A stretch of 64,000 bases of DNA, taken from positions 17,868 through 81,867 of the forward strand of contig JAGYIG010000013.1 in NCBI GenBank assembly GCA_018402455.1, given 5' to 3'. Of this stretch, positions 8,911 to 18,327 are shown piece after piece (the stretch's first letter is position 1; each line of letters opens with the position of its first letter). The DNA is from Opitutaceae bacterium. GTDB lineage: Bacteria; Verrucomicrobiota; Verrucomicrobiia; Opitutales; Opitutaceae. A model generated the notes under the pieces. It was not told the DNA's origin. It saw only the letters and a list, made by a program, of their open reading frames with translations, and did no database searches. Made by a program: the position numbers and the translations under genes.

Positions 8911-9918
8911 TCAGCGTTTGAATCCAGTATACTCCTTGGGCTCAGGCAGGGGCAATTCGTGCAGGCGTCCGGCGCTTTTGACGACTTCGTAGGCGGTGCG
9001 AAAGTGCAGCTTGGCAAAGTCGCCCAATGCCCGGGCGCCAAATTTGTCCATGATTTGCACGGCCTGATCCTTCACCGCGGCACTGGCCCCTTTTTGCAGG
9101 TCGCTCCCGAATCGGGCGGACAGCCGGCGCATGACGCGCAGGTATTCGGCCCGGGCAACGATGGAAGCCGCCGCCACGACTGGATCCGACTCCGCCTTGG
9201 TGCGCATGGCGAGATCGAAGTCGGTCACGCCTTTGCGTTTGAGCTCCTGTTGGACGAGCGGCGTTTTGGTGAATTGGTCGAGCAGCCCCCGGGCGACGGG
9301 CTGTTTTTGCAAGGCTTTGATCAGGGCGATCCCGTGTTGCCAAGCCAGCAGCTTGTTCAGGTTCGCCCGGGGGCGGGACATGAACTCGTTGTATTGGGGC
9401 ATGGAGAACACGGACAGCTCCGCGGTGACGCCCGCGGTTTGGCGCACAATCTGGTCGAGCTTCATGATCTGGGAGTCGGCGATTTTTTTGGAATCCTTCA
9501 CGCCAGCGCCCACCAGCGCTCGAATCCCGGCGGCATCGGCAATCACGGTGGCGGCGACCACCGGCCCAAAAAAGTCGCCCTTCCCGCTTTCGTCCAACCC
9601 GGCGTGGGGCTCGAACCACTCGGGATTGTGCACCTCATCATAACCGAGCTTGGGCTCACCGGTGATTTCCGGTTCCAGCGTCATGGCGACAAACTCCTCC
9701 GTGCCCTTGCCGGCGATCACGACCTTGCGACTCTCGTAAGCCGTGACGTTGACGTCGGTGCCTTTGAATCCAAACCGGGCATACGGCACGGTTTTGGCCT
9801 CCCAGCCCCGCCCTTCACACCACCCGCGCAGCCGGTCCATCTGGGCGTCGTTGAGCACCAGGGTGTAGCTCGCGAGCTTCTTGGGCTCCGCGGGATGGGA
9901 GGTTTTCTTTTTGGCCAT
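8911..9918 (-). CDS. rnhC: Ribonuclease HIII
   Basis: A 335-residue enzyme starting at ATG 9918 (MAKKKTSH). Residues 20-100 form the TBP-like substrate-binding domain that distinguishes HIII from HII. The catalytic domain begins at AGLDESGKGDFFGPVVAATV with the HIII-type Asp-Glu pair, followed by VGAGVKDSKKIADS and AAASIVARAEYLRVM. It cleaves RNA/DNA hybrids. It lies directly upstream of rnhB and is divergent from mutY (88 bases apart). The reading frame stays open well upstream of 9918 through mutY, but that extension is an antisense shadow. Confidence 0.94.
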   Translation of the reverse strand: MAKKKTSHPAEPKKLASYTLVLNDAQMDRLRGWCEGRGWEAKTVPYARFGFKGTDVNVTAYESRKVVIAGKGTEEFVAMTLEPEITGEPKLGYDEVHNPEWFEPHAGLDESGKGDFFGPVVAATVIADAAGIRALVGAGVKDSKKIADSQIMKLDQIVRQTAGVTAELSVFSMPQYNEFMSRPRANLNKLLAWQHGIALIKALQKQPVARGLLDQFTKTPLVQQELKRKGVTDFDLAMRTKAESDPVVAAASIVARAEYLRVMRRLSARFGSDLQKGASAAVKDQAVQIMDKFGARALGDFAKLHFRTAYEVVKSAGRLHELPLPEPKEYTGFKR

Positions 9919-10005
9919 GAATCGGAAAGGGCAATGCATCGAATCCCCCCGCGCAATGGAATCTAGGGTGGCTTCTGCGGAAAAATTGCGCCTGCTAACC
10001 CCTTT

Positions 10006-11022
10006 GTGGCGAACACATTTCCCGAGCATCCCTCCACGTTTCAACGTGATCTGATCACCTGGTATCATGCCCACCGGCGGCAGCTGCCGTGGCGGGAGCA
10101 GCCGTCGCTTTACCGCACGGTGGTCAGCGAGTTCATGCTTCAGCAGACTCAAATCAAAACGGCGGTGCCTTATTTCGAGCGATGGATGCGCGCCCTGCCG
10201 GATTTCGCCAGCCTGGCGGCAGCCGACGAAGCGACCGTGCTGAAGCTGTGGGAGGGCCTGGGCTACTACTCGCGGGCGCGCAATCTCCACAAACTGGCCC
10301 AAGCCTTGGTCGTTTTGCCGACTCCGCCGACCACCCGGGAGGAGTGGCAGGCCCTGCCCGGCATCGGCCCTTACGCTTCGGCCGCGATCGCGTCGATCGC
10401 CCAGCACCTGCCCGTCGCTTGTGTGGATGGGAACGTCGTCCGGATCCTGGCTCGGCTGACCGCCGACGCCACGCCGCACCGGGACAGCGCCCAGGCCTCC
10501 CGCGCCTTCGCTCCGCTGGCGCAGCAGGTGCTCAACCGCGAACACCCCGGGGACCACAATCAGGCCATGATGGAGCTGGGGGCGACGGTCTGCCAGCGGC
10601 ACAATCCCCTCTGCTCCCTCTGTCCGGTGCGCGCCCATTGCGCGGCGGACGCGCGGGGAAACCCCGAGTCCTACCCTCGCCTTGCCGCCCGGCAGATTGA
10701 AAATGTGGCGGTGACCCGGGCCTGGTGTCGGCGCGACGGGCAGTTGTTGCTGCACCGGATTCCCGCCACCGCCCGGCGGCTGGCCGGCCAATACGAACTC
10801 CCCTCGGCCGCAGATCTTCCCATCCCTCCCACCGCTCCGATCAAAGCGGTCAAAAAGCGCGGCATCACCCGCTTTCGCATCACGGAGACCATTCGGGAAA
10901 TCCCGCCGCCCGCGAGTCTGCCGGAAAACGTGGAGTGGGTGACCGAGGCGCAATTGGGCGCCATCACCCTGTCCGGTCCGCACCGTCGGTGGATCACCGC
11001 CCTGCTTGCGGCGGGCGATTAA
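10006..11022 (+). CDS. mutY: A/G-specific adenine DNA glycosylase
   Basis: A 338-residue base-excision repair enzyme that removes adenine mispaired with 8-oxoguanine. The GTG start gives MANTFPEHPS. Visible are catalytic Glu42 in VSEFMLQQTQ, the helix-hairpin-helix LPGIGPYASAAIAS, catalytic Asp141 in VDGNVVRILAR, and the 4Fe-4S cluster cysteines in CQRHNPLCSLCPVRAHC (spacing C-X6-C-X2-C-X5-C). The last 100 residues form the NUDIX-like 8-oxoG recognition domain, ending HRRWITALLA. The gene is divergent from rnhC and its end overlaps the convergent isomerase gene by four bases. Confidence 0.95.
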   Translation: MANTFPEHPSTFQRDLITWYHAHRRQLPWREQPSLYRTVVSEFMLQQTQIKTAVPYFERWMRALPDFASLAAADEATVLKLWEGLGYYSRARNLHKLAQALVVLPTPPTTREEWQALPGIGPYASAAIASIAQHLPVACVDGNVVRILARLTADATPHRDSAQASRAFAPLAQQVLNREHPGDHNQAMMELGATVCQRHNPLCSLCPVRAHCAADARGNPESYPRLAARQIENVAVTRAWCRRDGQLLLHRIPATARRLAGQYELPSAADLPIPPTAPIKAVKKRGITRFRITETIREIPPPASLPENVEWVTEAQLGAITLSGPHRRWITALLAAGD

Positions 11023-11978
11023 CCGAAGCGTTTTTCGATCAGCGCTAGCACGCGCTCGCGTGATTCCCGCACCTGTTTGCTCCTCGTGCGGGGGCTCAGC
11101 TCCAGGGTGAGCCGGTGTTCGGGCCGCCAGAAACTGCTCACCATCTCGAAGTCGATTTCCCCGGAACCGATCGGCTGGTGGTCATCGCCATCGGCCACGT
11201 CATGCAGGTGCCAACCCAACAGCCGATCCACATTTTGCTCCAGTTGCTCCCGATGATTGATCAGGCCCATGCCCTCCTTGAGGGCCGCATGTCCGGTGTC
11301 GTGCCAATACCCGCAATGATTCCGGCCGTCCTTGTCGAGCCCGGCCAGAAAACTGGGGAAATCCACGTCGATCGGAAGCTCTTGAAATTTCTCCCGGTTT
11401 TCGCAGCCCAGTTGCACCCCATTCTCCAGCGCATGAACGCGCACCTCCTCGAGGCTGTCCTGCACCTTTTCCCAATAGGCCGGCATGCGCTGGCGCAGCT
11501 TGAGGCAAGCCTTGGCCAGCACCTTGCGGAAATCGGGATCCTGAGCCGGATCAATGTCCTCGTGTTGACTCAGGTAACGTTGGACTTTCCGCACCGGATT
11601 GGCCCAGAAGAAGTGCACGCTGCCCAAGTGAGTGACCATGGCCTGAGCGCCGATCTGGGCCGTGAAGTCGATCGAACGCTTGGTGTGCCGCAGCCATTGG
11701 TCGTGTTCCTGCGTCTGACGGGACGACGGCTCGAACAGGTTGGGGGCCGCGTGGTTGATGCCCATGGGCAACGGGCAAAAATTGTGGGTGGAACTGACCT
11801 TGACCACCCCCTCCTCGACCGCCCGCAGGATCCCTTCCACCAGCACGATCCGGGTGCCGTGGCTCAATTCGACATACTCAAACCCCAGTTCCCGCGCCTC
11901 GACCAGCATCTCGTAGCCGTCTTTATGGCGGTGTGAATTCCAGCAGGTGGAAAGGGCTAGGGTGGGTTTATCAGGCAC
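11019..11978 (-). CDS. Sugar phosphate isomerase/epimerase family TIM-barrel protein
   Basis: A 319-residue AP-endonuclease-2-type TIM barrel. Likely metal ligands appear in order: Glu in LGCENREKF, the Asp/His pair in YWHDTGHAAL, His in LGWHLHDV and Glu in LTLELSPR. The family includes xylose isomerase-like and inosose dehydratase-like enzymes and endonuclease IV; the substrate cannot be inferred. It ends against mutY tail to tail and stands alone on its strand. The next gene upstream, rpsU, has its own terminator. Confidence 0.75.
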   Translation of the reverse strand: MPDKPTLALSTCWNSHRHKDGYEMLVEARELGFEYVELSHGTRIVLVEGILRAVEEGVVKVSSTHNFCPLPMGINHAAPNLFEPSSRQTQEHDQWLRHTKRSIDFTAQIGAQAMVTHLGSVHFFWANPVRKVQRYLSQHEDIDPAQDPDFRKVLAKACLKLRQRMPAYWEKVQDSLEEVRVHALENGVQLGCENREKFQELPIDVDFPSFLAGLDKDGRNHCGYWHDTGHAALKEGMGLINHREQLEQNVDRLLGWHLHDVADGDDHQPIGSGEIDFEMVSSFWRPEHRLTLELSPRTRSKQVRESRERVLALIEKRFG

Positions 11979-12045
11979 GGCTCAAAAAAAGGCAGTAGAT
12001 CGCTAACGCCAACGGCTTAAAAAGGCGAGCGCTTCGGAGTCGGCA

Positions 12046-12087
12046 CAAAAAACCGCGCCGTGAACCTTCTGGTTCCATGGGCGCGGT
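12046..12087 (-). terminator. Intrinsic terminator of rpsU
   Basis: On the minus strand, an ACCGCGCC-type stem closes a nested GAACC/GGTTC hairpin and is followed directly by a run of six or more T residues. It begins about 30 bases after the rpsU stop codon, as expected for a rho-independent terminator. Confidence 0.8.
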
Positions 12088-12118
12088 CGCAAATACGGTG
12101 CAGGCACCGGGAGCGGAA

Positions 12119-12316
12119 TCAGCCTTCGTGGCGATTGCGCAGCATCTGGGTGAACGCCATGACCTTGTTCTTACGGCGCTTCTTGTCGCAGGGCTTTTCG
12201 AAGTAGCGCTTGGCCCGGACGCCTTTGATGACGTTCTCGCGTTCGAGCTTCTTTTTCAGGCGGCGCAGGGCGCGCTCGACCGGCTCACTTTTACGGATTT
12301 TGATTTCGATGGGCAT
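12119..12316 (-). CDS. rpsU: 30S ribosomal protein S21
   Basis: A 65-residue basic protein, MPIEIKIRKSEPVERALRRL..., with the bS21 pattern: a first strand, then a Lys/Arg-rich helix and the RAKRYFEKPCDKKRRK segment. bS21 sits on the platform of the small subunit near the 3' end of 16S rRNA and helps initiation. The start at 12316 gives the usual length; a longer in-frame reading to 12361 adds residues not expected in the family. A strong terminator follows it. It is divergent from dnaE, with about 195 bases between. Confidence 0.94.
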   Translation of the reverse strand: MPIEIKIRKSEPVERALRRLKKKLERENVIKGVRAKRYFEKPCDKKRRKNKVMAFTQMLRNRHEG

Positions 12317-12511
12317 GTCAGGTGACGTGTTCTTAAGAGGGAAAAACGATGAGCAGGCCAAACCCCACGCCCCCCGTCAACGGCAAACTTGGCTCCGGTA
12401 AAATCCCAAAAAAACCTGCCATCCCGTCGGCTTTATCTTTCTCTTTTTCCTACCCGCTCTCTTTATCCCCTTCCGCGCCCACCTATCCGTTTTCAAGCGA
12501 TATTTTTCACC

Positions 12512-15500
12512 GTGCCCTGCGATTCAAGTTTCTGTCACCTTCACGTCCACACCGACTACAGCTTGCTGGATGGCGCCTGCCGAATCGATCGGCTGATGAA
12601 ACGGGCCGGGGAGCTGGAAATGAAGGCGCTGGCGCTGACCGATCATGGCAACCTTTTTGGCGCGATCCAGTTCTTCAACGCAGCCAAAGCCAATGGAATT
12701 AAACCGCTGATAGGATGCGAGTTATACATGACAACGGGATCTCGGCTGGAGAAAAAAGGCCGGGCGGAAGACGGCAAGAGCTACTACCATCTGGGCTTGC
12801 TCGCCAAAAACCTCACCGGCTACCAAAACCTGCTCAAACTCGTCTCTGATTCGCACTTGCGGGGTTTTTATTACAAACCCCGGACGGATTTGGAGACCTT
12901 GGCCCAATACGCGGAGGGTTTGATCGGCTTCACGGGCTGTCTCGCGTCCCTCATTCCCCAGCATCTGCTGCATGACCGCGAGGTGGACGCCCGGGAGGCC
13001 TGCGCCAAGTTTGTCGATATCTTTGGCCGCGAAAACTATTTCGTGGAGATTCAGGATCACGGCATCCCCGAGCAGAAAAAAATCATCCCCGGCCTATTGA
13101 AACTGGGCGAGGAATTTGACCTTAAAGTCATCGCCTCCAACGACGTCCACTACGTCAACGCCTCCGATGCCGGCCCGCACGATGCCATGTTGTGCATTCA
13201 GACGGGTTCCAAACTGGAGGACGAGAACCGGATGCGGTTTTCCAGCCAGGAGTTCTACCTGAAGTCCCGGATCGAGATGGAGAAGGTGTTTGGGGAGGTC
13301 CCCGAATCCATCATCAACACCCACGCCGTGGCCGAGATGTGCGATTTGGAGATCCCTTTTCCGAAAGGTTCGGAGCGTTACCCCAAATACCCGCTCCCTC
13401 CGGAAATCACGACCTCCCCCTCCGCCTATCTGCTCGATCTTTGTCGCCGGGGCCTTACCCAGCGCTATGGGGTCGACTTTGACGCGGTGGCCGCCGAGCC
13501 GGTGGTGGCCGCACGCCTGGCCTTGCTCACCGATCTGCCGGAGGGGCAAAAACCGCAGCCCCCCGACTACGGCGAGTTGAGCCCGGCCCAGGAACTGGTG
13601 GTGCGGCTCGGCTACGAACTGGCGATCATCAATGTCACGGGCTTCGTCGACTACTTTCTGGTCGTTTGGGACTTTATCGCCTGGGCCAAGGGGAAGGACA
13701 TCCCGGTGGGCCCCGGCCGTGGCTCCGGCGCAGGCTGTCTCGTCGCCTATCTCCTCGCCATCACCAACGTCGATCCCATGCGGTTCGGTCTGCTGTTCGA
13801 GCGATTTCTCAACCCCGAGCGGGTTTCGCCGCCGGATTTCGATATCGACTTTTGCATGCGCCGGCGGTCCGAGGTCATCGACTACGTGCGCGAGAAATAC
13901 GGCAAGGACTGCGTCGCCAACATTATAACCTACGGAACGATGGGGGCGAAAATGGTCATTAGGGACGTCTCCCGGGTAAACAACCTGCCCTTTGCCGAGG
14001 CCGATCGGCTCGCCAAGATGATTCCCGACGAGCTCAACATCTCGTTGGCCGACTCGATTGAAAAATCCGCCGAGCTGCGCAACGAGATTGATCGGAATCC
14101 GTCCGCCAAAAAGGTCGTCGAGGCCGGACGGGTGCTGGAGGGCATGGTACGCAATACGGGCAAACACGCGGCCGGCATCATCATCACCGACCAACCCCTC
14201 GAAAACTTCGTGCCCCTGACCTTGCAGGAAGGCGATGTGACGGTGCAGTTCTCGATGAAGGCGGTCGACAAGCTCGGCCTGCTGAAGATGGATTTTCTGG
14301 GGCTCAAGACCCTGACCGTCATTGCCGATGCGGTCGCCAACGTCCGCCGCACCGCCGACCCCAAGTTCTCCATCGAGGACATTTCGCTGGAGGACGAGAA
14401 GACCTACGAACTGCTCAATGCCGGCAAGACGGTCGGCGTGTTTCAGCTCGAATCCCCGGGGATGCAGAACGCGTCCCGACAGGTGGGCATCTCCAGCATC
14501 GACGACATCAACGCGATATCGGCCCTCTACCGCCCAGGTCCGATGCAGTTCATCCCTGCCTACGCCCGGGGGAAACACCATCCCGCCACCATCGAGTATC
14601 CCCACCCTTTGCTCGAGGCCGTGCTGGAGGAGACCTACGGCATCATCGTCTATCAGGAGCAGGTGATGGAATGCGCCAAAATCATCGCCGGATATTCGCT
14701 GGGCGGGGCCGACATGCTCCGGCGGGCGATGGGCAAAAAGGACATGGAGGCCATGGCCCGCGAGCGGGAGAAGTTCATCGCCGGGGCCAAGGCGAAACAC
14801 GATATCGGCGAGAAGAAGGCCAACGAGATCTTCGACATCCTGAACAAGTTCGCGGAATACGGATTCAACAAATCCCACTCGGCGGCCTACGCCATTGTCG
14901 CCTATCAAACCGCCTTTTTAAAAGCCAACTATCCCATCGAGTTCATGGCGGCGGTGCTGACCGCGGAGCTCGGCAATGCCGACAAGGTCTCCCACTTCAT
15001 CGACGAGGCCATTGCCATGGGCATCGAAGTGCAGGGGCCGGACGTCAACGAGTCGCGGGAGCACTTCGCCCCGGTTGCGGGAGGCAAGATCCGCTTTGGG
15101 CTCGCGGGCATCAAGGGCGTGGGGGAAGCCGCCTCGATCAAGATCATCGAGGAGCGGGAGGCCAACGGACCGTATCATGATTTTGACGACTTCGTGGCCC
15201 GGGTGGATGGGAAAGCCGCTAACAAACGCGTGCTGGAACACCTGGTCAAAACCGGCGGGTTCGACTTCACGGGCGAGACGCGGCGCTCGATTTTTGAGCG
15301 CATCGACGGGGCCATGTCCGCCGCCGCCGCCCACGCCCGCGATCGGGCGGCCGGCCAAAACAACTTCCTCGACATGCTGAGCGAACCGGAACCGCCGCCC
15401 CGAGAAAACCAAACTCAGGGATCCCGCCACCCGCACCATTCCGGCGACGTCGCTGAATTTTCGTCAGCCGAAAAGTTGGCCTTTGAGAAGGAGTTGCTGG

Positions 15501-16153
15501 GATTCTATGTTTCTGGCCACCCGATGAACACCTACATCGGTTTGGCCGACGCCATCGACACCTTCGATATCGACGAGCTCCTCGAACAGGAGGACCGGAC
15601 CGCCTTCCGGCTCTGTGGCATCGTGAGCGGCATCCAAAAGAAGCTGGCCAAGCGGGACAACCGACCATGGGTGGCCTTTAATCTGGCGACCAAACATGCG
15701 TCGATTGCGCTGAACATGTTTTCCGACGCCTACGAGGAATACGGCGAGGTGCTCGGAGAAAACATCCCCGCCGTGATCGTTGGCACCGTCATGGTCCGCG
15801 ATGACGGGGCTCGGGTGAATGTCCGCGAGGCCTACCCCCTCGCCCCCTACGTCGCCAGCAACGTCAAACGCGTCACTTGGCTGCTGCAGCCGGACAGCCC
15901 GCACAACGCGGATTTCATGGCCGCCCTGCGGCCCATACTGGATGCCCGCAGTGGTCCCACGGCGACGAGTTTTGGGTTCCTCGACGATCAGCGGGCCGCC
16001 GCCGTGGCGGATGTGTCCACCGCTTTGAATTGGGCGCTCACCGGGGAGGTGTTTCAAACCCTCCGGGCCCACCCTGCCGTCGTCGGCGTGCAGATCGAAA
16101 CCTCCAGCCTCGAGCTCAAGGAGCAAAAACGGCAATGGGGTAAAAAACGATAG
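12512..16153 (+). CDS. dnaE: DNA polymerase III alpha subunit
   Basis: A replicative polymerase of about 1213 residues from GTG 12512 (VPCDSSFCHLHVHTDYSLL). An upstream start at 12389 would add a low-complexity Pro/Ser/Leu leader and is not favoured. The N-terminal PHP domain keeps HLHVHTDYSLLDG. The palm has GRGSGAGCLVAYLLA and the two catalytic aspartates in PDFDIDF near residue 443. The fingers show LYRPGPMQFIPAYARGK and YGFNKSHSAAYAIVAYQTA. A helix-hairpin-helix region (GIKGVGEAA) and an OB fold around residues 1030-1110 follow. There is no built-in exonuclease insert, so this is DnaE1-type, not PolC. Confidence 0.96.
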   Translation: MPCDSSFCHLHVHTDYSLLDGACRIDRLMKRAGELEMKALALTDHGNLFGAIQFFNAAKANGIKPLIGCELYMTTGSRLEKKGRAEDGKSYYHLGLLAKNLTGYQNLLKLVSDSHLRGFYYKPRTDLETLAQYAEGLIGFTGCLASLIPQHLLHDREVDAREACAKFVDIFGRENYFVEIQDHGIPEQKKIIPGLLKLGEEFDLKVIASNDVHYVNASDAGPHDAMLCIQTGSKLEDENRMRFSSQEFYLKSRIEMEKVFGEVPESIINTHAVAEMCDLEIPFPKGSERYPKYPLPPEITTSPSAYLLDLCRRGLTQRYGVDFDAVAAEPVVAARLALLTDLPEGQKPQPPDYGELSPAQELVVRLGYELAIINVTGFVDYFLVVWDFIAWAKGKDIPVGPGRGSGAGCLVAYLLAITNVDPMRFGLLFERFLNPERVSPPDFDIDFCMRRRSEVIDYVREKYGKDCVANIITYGTMGAKMVIRDVSRVNNLPFAEADRLAKMIPDELNISLADSIEKSAELRNEIDRNPSAKKVVEAGRVLEGMVRNTGKHAAGIIITDQPLENFVPLTLQEGDVTVQFSMKAVDKLGLLKMDFLGLKTLTVIADAVANVRRTADPKFSIEDISLEDEKTYELLNAGKTVGVFQLESPGMQNASRQVGISSIDDINAISALYRPGPMQFIPAYARGKHHPATIEYPHPLLEAVLEETYGIIVYQEQVMECAKIIAGYSLGGADMLRRAMGKKDMEAMAREREKFIAGAKAKHDIGEKKANEIFDILNKFAEYGFNKSHSAAYAIVAYQTAFLKANYPIEFMAAVLTAELGNADKVSHFIDEAIAMGIEVQGPDVNESREHFAPVAGGKIRFGLAGIKGVGEAASIKIIEEREANGPYHDFDDFVARVDGKAANKRVLEHLVKTGGFDFTGETRRSIFERIDGAMSAAAAHARDRAAGQNNFLDMLSEPEPPPRENQTQGSRHPHHSGDVAEFSSAEKLAFEKELLGFYVSGHPMNTYIGLADAIDTFDIDELLEQEDRTAFRLCGIVSGIQKKLAKRDNRPWVAFNLATKHASIALNMFSDAYEEYGEVLGENIPAVIVGTVMVRDDGARVNVREAYPLAPYVASNVKRVTWLLQPDSPHNADFMAALRPILDARSGPTATSFGFLDDQRAAAVADVSTALNWALTGEVFQTLRAHPAVVGVQIETSSLELKEQKRQWGKKR

Positions 16154-16366
16154 GGCCTGTTGATTGCCCCCGAACGGATGCAAATTTGCCCCCATGTCGA
16201 GCCCCCGGCCGTTTGCGATGCGGCGGAGGCCCCTGCCCAAAGACGGGTGCCGGGTGGTCGGAGGGCAGCAGTGGTGAACCCGATGTAGGGGCATTCACGG
16301 TAAAATCCTTAATCCTACTGGTTCGGTTCCCTCCGTGACACCCCTTGTCTCCTCCCGTTTGACCCT

Positions 16367-17152
16367 ATGTTTAAATCAGTCGTGAAGCGACTTTCATCCC
16401 AGCAGGTCCGGGCAGACTTCAATGATCTGCGAGCGGTGGTGCACTACACGCGAGCGGCGCACCGGTTGGGGCTTTGGGCATCGGAGCAACAGATTTTTGA
16501 CGATCACCTGCCCCGCCGAAAAACCGCGCGTATTCTGGAGGCGGGGTGCGGCGCCGGTCGGGTGGCGCTCGGTCTGCACGCCCGGGGTTACCAAAGGATC
16601 CACGCCTTCGATTTTGCCGAGGAGCTGTGTGCGCAGGCCCAGTCGTTGTTTCTGGAGCGGGAGGTCGGGAGCGCCATCACGCTTTTTCATGCCGACGCCC
16701 GCAAAATTGCCCGGCACCCCGCCGTCGACAGTCTGCAGTTCGACGCCGCCTTGTTCATGTTCAATGGCCTCATGCAGATACCGGGTCGCCGCAACCGTCG
16801 CTCCGCCTTGCGCTCCCTGCGAGCGTGTTGCCGGCTCGGGGCACCCCTCATTTTCACCACGCACGACCGGGACCATTCTAAACTCGAAAGATTCCTTTGG
16901 CAGCGGGAGGCGAAGCGATGGGTGACCGGGACGCAGGATCCCGCCTTGGTCGAGTTCGGCGACCGCTATTTCGAAGACGATCTCGGGCGCACGTTTATGC
17001 ACCTGCCCGTGCGTTCGGAGATCCTCGCCGACCTGACCGCCACCGGCTGGCACCACCATTGGGACGCGATGCGCCGCACGATTGCCAAAGAACCGAAAGC
17101 GGTTCGCGAATTCTCCGACGAGTGCCGCTTTTGGGTCGCGCACGCGGCTTGA
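16367..17152 (+). CDS. Class I SAM-dependent methyltransferase
   Basis: A 261-residue Rossmann-fold enzyme. Motif I is ARILEAGCGAGRVALGLHARG, followed by an acidic residue in IHAFDFAEEL that would hold the ribose of SAM, and a motif IV-like FDAALFMFNGLMQIPGRRNR. The last quarter (WRRTIA... HWDAMRRTIAKEPKAVREF) is consistent with small-molecule methyltransferases. The substrate is unknown. It stands alone between dnaE and the heme genes, with 213 bases before it that hold no supported gene. Confidence 0.8.
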   Translation: MFKSVVKRLSSQQVRADFNDLRAVVHYTRAAHRLGLWASEQQIFDDHLPRRKTARILEAGCGAGRVALGLHARGYQRIHAFDFAEELCAQAQSLFLEREVGSAITLFHADARKIARHPAVDSLQFDAALFMFNGLMQIPGRRNRRSALRSLRACCRLGAPLIFTTHDRDHSKLERFLWQREAKRWVTGTQDPALVEFGDRYFEDDLGRTFMHLPVRSEILADLTATGWHHHWDAMRRTIAKEPKAVREFSDECRFWVAHAA

Positions 17153-17227
17153 AACGATTCAAGCCCATATTCTTGTGTTCCCGATTCACTTCCGGGGGAT
17201 TATGTGCCCCTTAAACCTATCCATTTC

Positions 17228-17371
17228 GTGGCTCTAAAGACTTTCGGCTCCCTCCTGCTGCTGTCCACCGGGCTGATCGCCGTTGAATACTCTTGGCTAG
17301 GAGGAGACATCGACGACGTCGAGGGAGCCGGCCATGACCCGGTCAAGGTGATCGCGTTCCCCCCACACTGA
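17228..17371 (+). CDS. Possible small membrane peptide (47 aa)
   Basis: A GTG-started reading frame encodes MALKTFGSLLLLSTGLIAVE, then YSWLGGD and a short acidic tail. It has a basic N-terminus, a hydrophobic helix of about 13 residues and a polar C-terminus, as in small single-pass peptides. It fills much of the gap between the methyltransferase and the HemX-like gene. No clear ribosome binding site is seen and no family is recognised, so it may be chance. Confidence 0.3.
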   Translation: MALKTFGSLLLLSTGLIAVEYSWLGGDIDDVEGAGHDPVKVIAFPPH

Positions 17372-17487
17372 GCCCCTCCGCCGTGAGACGACGTATAATT
17401 TTATGGTCCAAATCCATCGGCTCTTTGTTTGTGTCTTTCAATCCACTACCACTCGTTTGCTAAAACCCTTCTGACCAATTCCTCGCC

Positions 17488-18327
17488 ATGACTGACCGCC
17501 AATGGATCTGGATCGCCACCGCCTGCTACTTCGCCGGGGTAGTCGTTGGCACGATCGCCTTGGCCCGGAATCGCAAGCAACCGGCCGGAACCATCTACGG
17601 TTTGGTCACTCTGGGGTTCGCGCTGCAAACCCTCGGGCTGTATGTCCGGGGAATCGAGGTCGGAGGCTGTCCACTCGGGAATACGTTTGAGCTCTTTCAA
17701 TTCACCGGTTGGTCGGCCACCGCCTTGTATCTCGTCGTGGGCCTCACTTTCCGGCTCAGCCTCCTCGGGTATTTCACGTCATTACTGTCGCTGGTGCTGA
17801 CAACGGTCTCCCTGGCCGTTCCGGCTTGGGACGCCACCCGACGGGTGGGCATCTTTGGCGAGAGTGTCTGGATCGAGTTTCACGCGGCCATCGCGCTGTT
17901 CAGTTACGGGGTTTTCGCCCTCCTCGCGCTGACGTCGATCATGTTCCTCCTCCGTAACTACAGCCTGAAGCACAAACAGTTAAGTGGAGCATTCTCCTTT
18001 CTGCCGGCAATCCGGGATCTCGATCATATCTGTGTGCGACTGCTCACCGTTGGAGTCGGGCTATTGTCCACTTCCCTGCTGGTAGGGGCCGCCCACTGGG
18101 TGCGGGCTTTTGAAACTGTCAATCTCGCCAAACTTCTCATCACCATATCGATCTGGATCGCCTACGCCTTAGCCCTTTTCCTGCGCCGCAAAGGGTTGCT
18201 GCACGGGACCCGCCTGTCCTGGGTCTGTATCACACTCTTTATCGCCGCACTCATCTCGGTCTATCCGGTCAACTCGTCTCGGCATGGCGACGGAGCCACT
18301 GCCTCCACTGTTTCCCCCAAACCGTGA
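17488..18327 (+). CDS. HemX/CcsA-like cytochrome c assembly membrane protein
   Basis: A 279-residue protein with about eight hydrophobic helices and the overall pattern of the CcsA/HemX family: LGNTFELFQFTGWSATALYL early, ESVWIEFHAAIALFSYGVFAL in the middle with a His, and GAAHWVRAF late. The Trp-rich WWDPKE-type motif of true CcsA heme-handling proteins is not seen, so HemX, the protein paired with HemA in Bacillus, is the closer match. It overlaps hemA by four bases, supporting translational coupling and a role in tetrapyrrole supply or cytochrome assembly. Confidence 0.7.
   Translation: MTDRQWIWIATACYFAGVVVGTIALARNRKQPAGTIYGLVTLGFALQTLGLYVRGIEVGGCPLGNTFELFQFTGWSATALYLVVGLTFRLSLLGYFTSLLSLVLTTVSLAVPAWDATRRVGIFGESVWIEFHAAIALFSYGVFALLALTSIMFLLRNYSLKHKQLSGAFSFLPAIRDLDHICVRLLTVGVGLLSTSLLVGAAHWVRAFETVNLAKLLITISIWIAYALALFLRRKGLLHGTRLSWVCITLFIAALISVYPVNSSRHGDGATASTVSPKP

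Noticed and set aside
8389..9966. Plus-strand open reading frame of 525 codons
   Set aside because: It lies opposite rnhB and rnhC, has the skewed His/Gly/Arg composition of antisense frames in GC-rich DNA, and no recognisable domain.
9919..10983. Upstream extension of the rnhC frame to 10983
   Set aside because: It is antisense to mutY, low complexity, and upstream of the family start at 9918 (MAKKK).
13094..14908. 604-codon minus-strand frame within dnaE
   Set aside because: It is fully antisense to a gene with clear polymerase motifs; the length follows from GC-rich codon bias.
16180..16290. 36-codon frame between dnaE and the methyltransferase
   Set aside because: It has no ribosome site or composition typical of a protein, and is short enough to be chance.
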